This document shows positions 35,513 through 46,017 of a DNA stretch of 64,000 nt, piece after piece. A program made the position numbers and the translations under genes. Within the stretch, counting starts at the first letter, position 1. Each line of letters starts with the position of its first letter. The notes beneath the pieces are model-generated. The model saw only the letters and a list, made by a program, of their open reading frames with translations, was not told the origin of the DNA and did no database searches. This DNA comes from Chenopodium formosanum (Eukaryota; Streptophyta; Magnoliopsida; Caryophyllales; Amaranthaceae): NCBI GenBank assembly GCA_024500155.1, contig CM044868.1, forward strand, positions 34,645,665 to 34,709,664. The letters run 5' to 3'.

Positions 35513-37663
35513 GCTCCTTGAGAAGAAGCACACCAATGATTGCTTGCATTTGGAAATGCAACAAAGACGAGGAATTAGATGAAATTGTGGACAATGTGCT
35601 CAATTGCGGGTTTCAACACCCACCTCACATTTGGTTTACTCTTTCCTTCTTCCCTTATCTTGGATTTGCTTTCTTAATTGCATTTGGATTGAATGAATAT
35701 GAATTGTTGTGTGAATGAGATTTCTTTCTTCCCCTCCCACCCACCCTTTGTGCCTTTATTTTGAGCATTGAGGACAATGCTCCATTCTAGCTTGGGGGAG
35801 TAGCTATTCGCTAGCTTGGGGGTGTTATCTATATCTCTTGGTGGTTTCTTAATCCATAGTCTCATGATTGCTTGATTTATTTCTCTCATACTTTCCAAAG
35901 TCTATTATTGAGATTGGTTTTCTATGTTTGGATGGCCATGAGCGCCTTATTGAGTTGACTTTTGGTATATGTAGTTTTGATTGATCATGCTTTCATTTTG
36001 CACAATTGTATATGCATTCTTGAGTATTGTTGGTTTTGTGAATATTTGTCTGTATAGTGTCTTTCCATGGCATTCAAGGCAAGTTTCAAAATGTTTTGTT
36101 TTAAACTTGGACATAATTGGGCTTTAGCACCTAGAATACCCTCTTTGCTAGTTGTTAGAGGTTTTCGTGCACTTGAATGTCGAGGTTGGTTCACACATAT
36201 AACATTGCCAAGGTAGTTGAACTTAAGGGCTATGAGACCTTAGCTCACTTGGTTTGTGGTAAGATGGTTGTCGCTCTCTAGTTAGTTGAAGCTTTAAAGG
36301 TGATTTTTGCTACTGCACTACCGCCATTTTTGTGAGAATGTGTCTATTTTGTTCTAGCCTTCTACATTTCTTGCATGTGTGGCGTTTGGATCCTTGGCAT
36401 TGCTAGCTTATATCGAGAATTTGGCTTAATCTACCCAAGATCGAGACCGAACCAACCTAGGGGAAGACGAAGGCAATTAGGATTTTTGTTTTGTTTTATT
36501 ATTTTCCATTCTTTTATTTTTCTTTTGCATTTGCTTATTTAGTAACCCAATTTGAGCCATTTTCCCTTCTTTGGCATAACCACATTACAAACCAATGGAC
36601 CTTTGCTTTATTTTCACCTTTATTAGGTTTTGTGAAGCATTCTCGGGACTTGATTTGTATTTTTGGTTAATGAAAGTGAGAAAAAGAAGTGAAAACTCAA
36701 ATTTTGGTACTTGTGATTATATTTGTTATGTTGAATGGTTTGAGTAAATGAGAAGAAAATAGAGGAAATGAAAGAAAAAGCCGCTCAAATTTAAAAGAGG
36801 CGAGAGCAAAGAATAAAAAGAAATGAAAAAAAAAGAAGAAAATATTGAGAAAATACTAAAATATTTGTTGTTTGGTTGAAAAAGAATAAGCTTGGGGGAG
36901 GAGTTACCAGAATTTTTGATTTGAAAGTTGGTAGTTTATTGAGTTTGAATTGAGGAATGATCAACCTTGCTTCACTTCTAAGTTCACCACCAATTTCCAT
37001 ATTTATTTCCGCACCCTTTACCCTAGCCTAAACGTTTCAACCCTTTTAAAACCTTTTGACCTTAGTAAGGTTTAGTTACTACCGATGGAGGGTAATCAAG
37101 CCAAGCCTATTGAGCGAGCTATCAATGCCAAGATGTCGGGTAGCCTAAATGTTTTTCATTGCTTTTTTTGTTCCGATTCCTTCGAGGAATCTCGAGATAT
37201 CACCTTAAAAGTGGATGCAAAACTAGTAAGGATGCGGGAGTTTGGTTGGAGATAAGGAGGAGTGTAAGTCCCTCTAAGTTCTCTACCCTTTACATGCTTT
37301 ATGTGTGCATCAACCTTAGCTATTCTTTTGCTTGGCTACCTTTAATGTCTAGAAAGGATTGTATTCTTGTGCATTTAGCCCATTGTTTGTGTTTGGTTTG
37401 AAATATCAAAACTCGAGTTTTCTTGATTTCACCTTTGCCTTGAATGTTATGTGTTGCCAAGAATTGTGGGTTAAACCTCTTAGGAAACCCTCACGAGAGC
37501 TTACTCGTCCTCTTTGGCGACATAAGGGTTTAAAGGGCTTGATGCATATGCTAAATGCATCCGTGATTCCTACGACAATGAGTTAGTGTACATTATTTCT
37601 TTTTGTTTCTATTTTGTTCTTTTTGCTTTCAATAATTCCATCTTGTTCTCTTTTGCCTTAGCT
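35513..37663 (+). other. Long 3' non-coding region of element B interior 1
   Basis: Contains repeated GCTTGGGGG motifs typical of the 3' parts of Athila-like elements (35790, 35812, 36890), an A/G-rich stretch 36740-36900, and the segment 35807-36034 that recurs inverted at 40846-41075. Short open frames have no recognisable domain. Confidence 0.6.
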
Positions 37664-37701
37664 TTGCTCGAGGACGAGCAAAGGTTTAGCTTGGGGGAAT
37701 T
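37664..37701 (+). other. Hairpin and polypurine tract before LTR-C
   Basis: TTGCTCG-AGGA-CGAGCAA (37664-37681) is a perfect 7-bp stem with a 4-base loop, followed by AGCTTGGGGGAATT, the likely primer for plus-strand synthesis, abutting the LTR at 37702. The second tract of this element carries the same hairpin with a compensatory base-pair change. Confidence 0.75.
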
Positions 37702-40374
37702 TGATGAGTGACATTTATGTCACTCTTTGGAAGTATTTTTAGAGTCATTTTCGAGTTTATTTATCTTATTTTCCTTTTCTTTCTCTTGTTTTCTCTTAAT
37801 AACATTTCTTGTTTATTTTGGTAATTTTGTCGTGTTTTAAGTTCTTTTCGTAGTTTTTATTAGAATTAGTTTATTTTCGTATTTTATTTGCTTTCGTTTT
37901 ATTTTATTTCGTTCCTTTCCTTTGTTACTTCCATAGTTTTAATTAGCTATATGTTTATTTTGTTATTTTATTTTACTTTCTTTTGTTATATAGTTTTTGT
38001 TTTTTTTTTTTGTTAGTTTTAGTTTAATTTCTCTTTTTTCTATTTTACTTTATTTATCCTATTTTATTTTACTTTATTTTTTTCTTATCTTATTTTATTT
38101 TATTTTATCTTTTGATAATCCCCTCGTGTTTTTGGTTGTAGGTGTTCTGGGTTTTAAAGTCATATTCGTGTTTGGAGGTCTAAGGTTCGAGGCATAAGCT
38201 TCCAAACAAGCTGCTGCCTTTAGTTGCTGCCACGCTTATCCATCACCCCACCTCCCTTATCCTCCACCGCATCAACCTCACACAAATCAGCCAACCTCCT
38301 CTGCTTCTCCCCAGCTCCACCACACATCTACTAACCCCAAAATCAGCCTGCTGCGTCCTTGCACCACAGCAGCCCCTCACCAACACCCCACAACAGCACC
38401 TCACTCCCCTACTCCCCTGCTGCCACCCAATCAACGCACCAGCCAACAACCACTTGACCACCGTAACTCAGAGCAACAACCCCTACTTCCTCCCTCACGC
38501 AACAATCAACCCCACAACCACCAACAACAGCACACACAACCAAACACCACACACCACCAGCCTGCAACCCCGCAAACACCTCACACAACAGCAGCCACCC
38601 TCACACCACCGTACTTGTGCCGCAACAACCATACCTCCAGGAGCAACAGTAGCCGCACCTCAACCACCACGCCAACCCAGACCACCGCACAGCTGCCGCA
38701 ACAACCATACCTCCAGCAGCAACAGTAGCTGCACCTCAACCACCACGCCAACCCAGATTACCGCAATTAACCGCTTTTAGCCACTTAAAACGGCATCCCT
38801 TCACCACACCTGACGCGCAACTACTCAAACCACAAATTAAGCAACCAATCGACCCCTCAATTAAGCAAAAATCAGAGTAAATTGCAAATTAATAAAGTTC
38901 GAGCAAACCGTTGAGGGTTCGACCGAAATTCGAGTCAGAGACTTTGGGGGTTTTGTTATTCGAAGAGGAGTGGTTGAACACACCCTTGATTCGACCGAAC
39001 CAACCCCGTAGTTTGGTCGAACCAGCCATCGGTTCGATCGAACCATTTCACGAGACTCGCGCATGGTTTTTAATGAAGATCGAACGGCTTCAATTGATGC
39101 TCGATGAGTGCTGTTGAAGATGAAAGGTGGAGATTTCATATGGAAGCTTGATGATGGATTTTGGTTAGGCTCAAAGTAGGGGATCATCTCCCATATTTAG
39201 AGCAGCCAACATGTCGAAGAAGAGGGGAAAAGGGTCTGATGATTTTGGGGGGATTGTTTTGTTTTAATTTTCCTTTTTCTTTTATTTTTATTTCTTTCTT
39301 TTCTTTTCCCTTTTTCTTTTCTCTTTTATTTTCTTTCTTTAGTTTTACTTTATTTCTTTTAATTTTCCTATTCTTTTCTTTATTTTTTTATTTTCCTTCT
39401 TTTATTTTCTTACTTTGGCTAGCTTAGTATAAATACCCAATTTTGGGGGTAATTAAAGGGGGACATTCAAGAACTATCTATTCTTCTCTCTAATTAGTTT
39501 TAGGTTAGGTTAGGATTAGTCTTCATTGGTAGAGAGAGAAAGTGAGGTTTTCTTCATTAATGAACTTGGATTTTTAAGAAGGAGCTTGTTCAATCCTTTG
39601 TAGACCTTCATCTTCAATTAATGAGCAATCTCTTACTCTCTCTCCTCTATTTTTATTTGTTTTATTTTGATTATTATTTTAGTTGTTGGTATTGCTTGTT
39701 AATCATGTTTATCCTTGATTGTTTGTTAATTAATCTTGTTATTAACATGATTAGTGAGTAATTTCCCCATTAAGGGGATGGTAGTGGTGTAGTTGGACCT
39801 TGAGCATGTTCTAGAGTTTAGAATTGATTTATTTGTGATGAAAGTCTTTATATGCTTGATATTCTTTAATCTTTTTGCAAGTGCACATTGTTTGTTGATT
39901 AAAGGTGAATCTTTGCTAACAAGAAACGGAAGTTGACTTAGTTAAGGTTCATTACTATCGATTGTTATTTAATAGTACCTCCTAGTATATGGTTCTAATG
40001 TGGAAACATAGAGGCTATGTTAGGAGAAGCCAATTGACCCCGGAAGGCGGCTAGATTGGATCCTTTATTTCGATATTCGAGCATGTTTAGTTCATAATTA
40101 ATTCAATTTCTATGCCTTTGTTTATGTTCAAGTGAATGCTATACCTAAACCATTTTCCTTAATGTTTTATTTCTTGTTCTAGCATCTTTAGACTTTAGTT
40201 TATTTATCCCCTATTCCGGACTAGCTTAATTGTCGATAACATTTGGTGGTGTTTATCCGTTATCTGTGGTTCGACCCCTATGCTTGCCTTATGCTCGTAT
40301 TAGGTTTGTTTAGGTTGTATAAATTGTATTTGATCTAGGGATAGACAGCTGACGACGCGTTTATTCCCTTGTCA
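37702..40374 (+). repeat. LTR-C (about 2673 bp)
   Basis: Starts TGATGAGTGACATTTATG and ends CTTGTCA. The beginning, the end and a block near 39510-40300 (for example 'tctaatgtggaaacatagaggctatgtt') are shared with LTR-B, while the middle is different. It contains a C/A-rich stretch with a 76-bp tandem duplication (38618-38765), TTCGACCGAA-type motifs (38917-39045) and a TATA box AGTATAAATACC near 39428. Only one copy of this LTR is in the window. Confidence 0.8.
38618..38765 (+). repeat. 76-bp tandem duplication in LTR-C
   Basis: Two adjacent copies beginning TGCCGCAACAACCATACCTCC at 38618 and 38694 with few differences, in a stretch very rich in C and A. An open frame across it (H/T/Q/P-rich) is a composition artefact. 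Confidence 0.75.
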
Positions 40375-40377
40375 AAT

Positions 40378-40395
40378 TGGCGTCGTTGCCGGGGA
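40378..40395 (+). other. Primer-binding site after LTR-C
   Basis: TGGCGTCGTTGCCGGGGA differs by one base from the tRNA-Asp-type site TGGCGCCGTTGCCGGGGA used by Athila-like elements. Confidence 0.8.
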
Positions 40396-40506
40396 GACGG
40401 TTTCCATTGCTTTTTCATTGCTTGTTTGAGACTATCTCACCTTTATTTGCTAGTGTTTGCTACTTTTGTTACTTGTCAGTGCTTACGTTTTTCTTATCTT
40501 TGTTGT

Positions 40507-40845
40507 ATGAACAGAGGACGAACCCGCTCAAGATCTTTGATTCCCATCGATCCAGAGCTAGAGAGGTCTGTGTCCCTACTTCGAAGAGAACCAAGAGCAA
40601 GGAGTAGAAATTCCCTCACTCCAACGAGAGGAGTAAGAGAATTAGAAGATACTCCTCCCTCTTCACCCTCAAGTGAAAAATTAGATAGCTCTAAATCATC
40701 TTCGAGTTCAGAAATCAACCCTTTCTCAACCTATAACTTTGAGAGTAAAGAAGGTTCTAAAATGGGAGAGAATACGCCTTTGAGTCATCTTGGGGCCCCC
40801 GAAGCTTTTAGAGCGCAAAGTGGGATCCTAACTCCTACTACTCAA
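40507..40845 (+). pseudogene. Athila-type gag N-terminus, truncated
   Basis: MNRGRTRSRSLIPIDPELERSVSLLRREPRARSR starts about 110 bases after the primer site and matches the start of Athila-lineage Gag (the RTRSxSLIPIDPE block). Serine- and acid-rich sequence follows to LSHLGAPEAFRAQSG. At 40846 it runs into an inverted piece of the 3' non-coding region, so the rest of gag is missing. Confidence 0.7.
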
Positions 40846-41075
40846 ACCAACAATACTCAAGAATGCATATACAATTGTGTAAAATGAAAGCATGATCAAT
40901 CAAAACTACATATACCAAAAGTCAACTCAATAAGGCGCTCATGGCCATCCAAACATAGAAAACCAATCTCAATAATAGACTTTGGCAAGTATGAGAGAAA
41001 TAAATCAAGCAATCATGAAACTATGGATTAAGAAACCACCAAGAGATATAGATAACCCCCCCCCCAAGCTAGCGA
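40846..41075 (-). repeat. Inverted copy of 35807-36034
   Basis: The reverse complement of this stretch matches 35807-36034 almost base for base. The match runs from ACCAACAATACTCAAGAATG at its left to AAGCTAGCGAAT at its right. It joins a gag start on one side and downstream 3' sequence on the other. Confidence 0.9.
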
Positions 41076-42574
41076 ATGTACATAGGAAGGTAGAATGGTA
41101 GGGTAGTTGCTTGCACATAAGGAGGATAGTGAGGATAGTGGCCTTGTGGTATTGATGTGGCGCTGTGACGGTGGTGATGATGTTGGTGATGTTGTGATGG
41201 TGATGTGATGAGATGGTGATGATGTGATGATGATGATGATGTTTTATGATTATTTTTGCTGATTTCTGGTGATTTTCTTTGATGATTCCTGAGTTTTTGT
41301 AGGTGGAGATGCTCCCGAGAAAAAAATCCAAATTTCCCGAAACTCCAAATCCCCTTAATCCAAACTTTGTAGATAGCTTTTTATTTATTTTTTTTTTCTT
41401 TATTTCTTTAGTCTTTTTCTTTGTTTTCTAACCTTTTCTTGTTTTGTTGTAGCTTCTTTTGTTTGGCTCATCTTTATTGAAGCTTGAAGCGGAGATGTAG
41501 GACGTTAAGGAGCAACACTAGCTCCTTTGGTGGGATTGGATATATTACCTTGTCTTATATTTCAAGCGGCATTCGGTGAGACCTTTCCTCTCTTTCTTTT
41601 TTTTTTTTTTTTTTTTTGAGTGCTTAGTTTAGGTCTAGTTTAGGAAGAGTTGAATGGTTCGAGGTTGATTGATTTTGGTTCAAAGGAACCTGGGATCGTT
41701 GATGTTGATATCAATGATCACATGTATGTCGATTGGGATTTATTTGATTTACATGCCTCGATTATGATCTTTTTTTAATTTCTTCCTCCTTTTTGTGTGT
41801 TTTTCTTGTTCTCTTTTGCGTAACGAGCATGACTATGGCAAGTTGAAATATTTTTGATGTGGATTTGCTCATTCATTTGGATTCAAGAATTTGTGTGCCT
41901 TTTTTATGACATGGCTTTGAATGCTTACCTTCCTAGTTGATGAGGGTTTACACGGTTTAAGAATGCTTAAGGTTGAATTAGACACATTATAAGCTAAGGT
42001 AGCCCGGCTTAGAACTCTTGATGACGTTTGAACCCCCCTAGTTCACGAGAAAGTGGTAAGATGGTGTTGCTCTCCGTAGTGAATAGGATTCCCTTGGTTG
42101 GTATTTGCTTATTTTTATCCTGTGTGAGCGTCATTTGTTCTAGCCTTCATCACTCTTGTGAGCGGCGCTTTGGATCCTTAACTATGCATGTCTTAATCTT
42201 TGTGTTGGTATTTAGCTCCCGAGATCGTGACCAAACAACTTTAAAGGAGGAAGAGGGCATTTCTTCTCATTTTTCTTTGTTTTCTTTGTGTTTTGTTACA
42301 AATTTGGTTTTTATTTTTACATCCACCCACTTGCTAACCAATTTGGACCTCATTCCCCTTTCTTGATCTAGCCATATTACAAACCTATCAGCCTATGTTC
42401 TACCAATCCTTGTAGTTAGTGAAGCATTGGCTTTAGAGGTTCGAATTCGAGAGTGTTGGTTTTAGGGCAAGAAAGTTGTGAATATTGGTTCAAGTGAGAT
42501 TCTGAAAGTTGTTCATGAAAGAAAATATTTGCAAAAAGTTTGTGAGGAAGGATGCAACGTATGAAGTCCAAAAG

Positions 42575-42617
<43 letters not shown>

Positions 42618-43319
42618 AAAAAAAAGAGAATATATAAAAAAAAAAGAAAAAGAGAAGTTGAAAAAAAAAAAAAAGAAAAGGAAGAGAAAATGATGAGAGA
42701 AATGAAGTAATGTTGTAAAATTTTGTATTGAAGGTTGTAATTTGAATTTAGGTTTAATTCTTAGGTTGTTCTTGAGAGATGGCCACTCTTTTGCTTCACT
42801 TAGGATTTGCCACCAAAATTTTCAAATTAATTCCCAACCTTAACCCCTAGCCATGACATTACAACCCAAGTTAAGACCCTTGGACTTGAAGAAGTGCGGT
42901 CAAAGAACGGTGGAGGGACATAGATTTCAACCCTATGGAAAGAGTGTGCATAGTTTAGATGTCGGGATAACCTTATGACTCCACAATAAATTTCTTTTTC
43001 CGATTCCCTCGAGGAATTATGAGGAGCTAACTTAGGGATGATTTGAAGCTAGTGGAGAGAACGCGGACCGTCTTGGTTGGAGCTAGGGCAGAGGATGAAA
43101 TCATTAGTTCTCTACGCTTAGCTTAGGTTTGTCTCCTTCAACCATGAGCATCTTAGAACGTGTTCCCCCTCTTTGAGTTGAGAAAATTAAGCATTCTTGA
43201 TTCATGTCCCTATGTTAGAGTCCATTTGGAGCATTTCCCATCGTGAAGCTTGATTGATTTTCTTAACCCTTGTCATATTATGCTTGTTGTGTGTGTTGTC
43301 TTTTTTGTTTTAGTATTCC
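41076..43319 (+). other. 3' non-coding region of element C interior 2
   Basis: Holds a GAT/GGT microsatellite (about 41158-41245), a T run (41598-41617), and A-rich tracts (42569-42680). It shares blocks with interior 1, for example CGATTCCCTCGAGGAAT near 43000 against CGATTCCTTCGAGGAAT near 37174. No gene is seen. Confidence 0.6.
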
Positions 43320-43357
43320 TTGCTTGAGGACAAGCAAAAGGCAAGTGTGGGGGATTT
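43320..43357 (+). other. Hairpin and polypurine tract before right LTR-B
   Basis: TTGCTTG-AGGA-CAAGCAA (43320-43337) and then AAGTGTGGGGGATTT. The stem differs from that at 37664 by one paired substitution (C-G to T-A), keeping the pairing and the AGGA loop. Confidence 0.75.
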
Positions 43358-44867
43358 TTATGAGTGGCATTTATGCCACTCTTTTATCCTTTTTCTCTAA
43401 GGGTTCTCCCCTCATTTGCACTTGTTTGGCCCTTTTTCTAAGCATTTTTACTTAGTTTTGCATCCTCTTTTCTTTCTCCTTTATCCTCCCTTTTCTTAGT
43501 CTTCCCGCTTTATTCTTATTGTGATTTTCATGCTTATGCTTTGCAGGAACCATCGGGATTTTCAAAAGGAGGAAGCTAAGATCAAGAGAAGCTAGAGGAA
43601 GCATGATTCATAAGAGGTTCGGCCGAACCTCCTGAAGGTGTGGCCGAACCAAGGTGTGGCCAAACCTGCTCAATGGTTCGGCCAAACGTTGAGGCAGGGG
43701 CAACATGAAAATTGGCAGTTTTGCAGGAGTGGCCGAACCACATGAGTTCGACCAGACCAGGATCAGGGAGGTTCGACCGAACCAACCCATGGTCCGGCCG
43801 AACCTACCCTGTAGTCCGGCCGAACCTACCTAGTAGTCCGGCCGAACCTTCCCATTTGTTCGGTCGGACCTCTCCTTTTATCAGCTGGCTCTATACGGAC
43901 TATATAAGTCCCATCTTAGAACGTTTTGAGGATTAGATTAACTTAGTTTTAATTTTTCTACATTTTTAGCTTAATCTAGAGAGAGAAACACTATTAGTCT
44001 TCATTGGTAGAGAGAGAAAGTGTGGTTTTCTTCATTGATGAACTTGGTTTTTGAAGAAGGAGTTTTGTTCAATCCTTTGTAGACCTTCATCTTCAATTAA
44101 TGAGCAATCTCTTACTCTTTCTCTTTACCTTTGTTTTTTATTTTGCTTATTCGCTTTGATTTTTCTTCTTTGCTTATTAGTCATGTTGATGCTTATTGAT
44201 TTGATGATTGATATTGTTTTCAATATGATTTGTGAGTAGTCACCTAGCCAAGGGTGTAGGGATGGTGTCGTTGCTAATTGTTCATGCTTATAATATTGGG
44301 GTTATGTTACTGGTGATTAAAGTCTTTGCATGCTTGATATTCTTTGGTCTTTCTTGCAAGTGCACATTGTTAGTTGATCAAAGATGAGTCTTTACTAACA
44401 AGTAACGGAAGTTGACTTAGTTGAGATTCATTACTATCGATAATTCTTTGTTTGCACCTTCTAATATATGGTTCTAATGTGGAAACATAGAGGCTATGTT
44501 AGGAGAAACAAATTAACCCTGGAAGACGGTTAGATTGGACCCCTTTACTTCGGTATTCGTGCATGTTTAGTTTACCATTGATATGCTACTTTATTATTGC
44601 ATGATCAAGCGTCAACTTCACCTAATCATTTCCTTTGGTGCCTAGATTTATTAATTTTAATCCATTTTGTTCTTAGTTTAACCTTCTAGTTATTCACACT
44701 TCTTGTTCTGAGATAGCTTAGACCCTAGGTAATGAATGCAGTGCTTAAGCATTTCTCCCTATGGTTCGACCCCTCTATTTACCCTATACATGTATTAGGT
44801 CGGTAGAGCGTTATAAATTCATTTGATTTAGGTGTAGTCGCTCAACGACACGATTATTGCCTTGTCA
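43358..44867 (+). repeat. Right LTR-B (1510 bp)
   Basis: Matches 32434-33964 with scattered differences; the main one is one fewer unit in the TCCGGCCGAACC tandem array. It is followed by the target duplication CTTAA. Confidence 0.9.
43617..43908 (+). promoter_or_regulatory. Palindromic motif array and TATA box in LTR-B
   Basis: At least six near-palindromic GGTTCGGCCGAACC or GGTCCGGCCGAACC motifs lie between 43617 and 43870, four of them in a tandem of about 22 bp. About 40 bases further is TATATAAG (43901-43908). The position just upstream of a TATA box suggests an enhancer-like protein-binding array. This is inference from layout. Confidence 0.5.
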
Positions 44868-46017
44868 CTTAACTGCCTGGGTAGTACTCAGATGGATTCT
44901 TTATTTATTTTACTAAGTTTGACTTAATGATTGTCTGTTCGCCTGGGTAATGACCCAGACGGACTTTTTGTTTAACTAACTAAGTTCGATACTTAGTGTA
45001 ATTCAATAACGTTCAGTCAATGCTCCGATTAAAAATTAAGCACAAAAACGCTTAGTAGCTATACAACCGGTCTCAAACAAGACCAAAGGTTAAAATGGCC
45101 GGATGGTTGTTCATTTTATAAAATCGCTTGTCCAAACATGGACAAAGGCGTCCGGCGACACCCCTCCGGGTGCAATCGTCGCAGAGAACAGACTATTTGT
45201 CGATTCTACGTACCTATGCAGACGACAGAAATTGGATGACTAAGTTGGTTAACTCATAGCCGTCTGACCAGAATGATCTGTGAAGAACGATCAAGTTACC
45301 GAATACCGGATGCCCTGGGGCATCAGTCGGTCACCGGCTGAAGTTCTCACTTAGGTTATTTATTCCAAAGTTGCACTTTCTATCCCAATTGGGGCAAAAG
45401 AATTATGCAATGGCTATGAAATCTCTACCAAGACGGACAAACTCCGTCTAGTTAGTGATTGGAACGCCTGTTGGTGTACGGCTGTGCACTTGGTTTGGGG
45501 CAATCACTACTGTGATTGATTGACTTACAAACGTATCATGCTCTTTGCAGCATCAGACGTTCCCAAGTCAACCAATCGCCGCATGCTTTTGATAAGTTAG
45601 GCAAAAATGCAAAAATTGAAATTCGCAAAAATTGAAATTCAAACGCAAACGCAAAATGATCAAAACCGACTCAGTCGGTGCATTCATTAAAAGTTCACCA
45701 ACCACATGATTGTAGTGGATCAAATGTTAACCGGACCATGTCCGGGAGAAAAGAGAAATTGTTAATTAACCCGTCTCCTTAGCCGGTAAATACAAATATA
45801 CTCGGCACGCAGGCCGTAAAATCAAGTTTTGGCATACTGCCGCAGAATTAAAGAAAAAATAAAAAAGAGGGATTGGCATACTGCCGCTGAAAGATCACTT
45901 CTGGCCTGCAGGCGGTGCCTCCTGGTCCTCTTCCTCATCATCTGAGGGAATATCTTGTGCTACACCTGGACCAGGTAGCTCATGCGCGGGGGGGCTCATT
46001 GTTGGAGTTGACCCAGG
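44868..46017 (+). other. Element D region between pol and antisense ORF
   Basis: Non-coding continuation of D after the composite element. It is rich in CCGG and short CCTGGG..CAGACGG words. It contains a structured block at 45491-45577 shared with element E. No gene is seen. Confidence 0.6.
45491..45577. other. Conserved structured block (element D copy)
   Basis: GGTTTGGGGCAATCAC-TACT-GTGATTGATTGACTTA. A 7-bp hairpin (CAATCAC/GTGATTG) with loop TACT overlaps the 5' arm of a longer imperfect stem (45514-45533 with 45558-45577). E has the same block with loop CATA. Confidence 0.6.

Larger units (their letters stand above)
32434..44867 (+). mobile_element. Composite three-LTR element B/C (Athila-like, non-autonomous)
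   Basis: Order: LTR-B, primer site, interior 1, polypurine tract, LTR-C, primer site, interior 2, polypurine tract, LTR-B. The outer LTRs are flanked by the perfect 5-bp target duplication CTTAA (32429-32433 and 44868-44872), so the whole structure behaves as one insertion into element D. The inner LTR belongs to a different but related family. No pol domain is present; only gag-like pieces are, so it needed proteins from elsewhere. Confidence 0.88.

Noticed and set aside
37702..40374. LTR-C as a solo LTR inserted into element B
   Set aside because: It is preceded by a polypurine tract and followed by a primer site and gag start, and the flanking bases show no 5-bp duplication.
41005..41331. 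Histidine-rich minus-strand open frame
   Set aside because: It is a translation of the GAT/GGT microsatellite.
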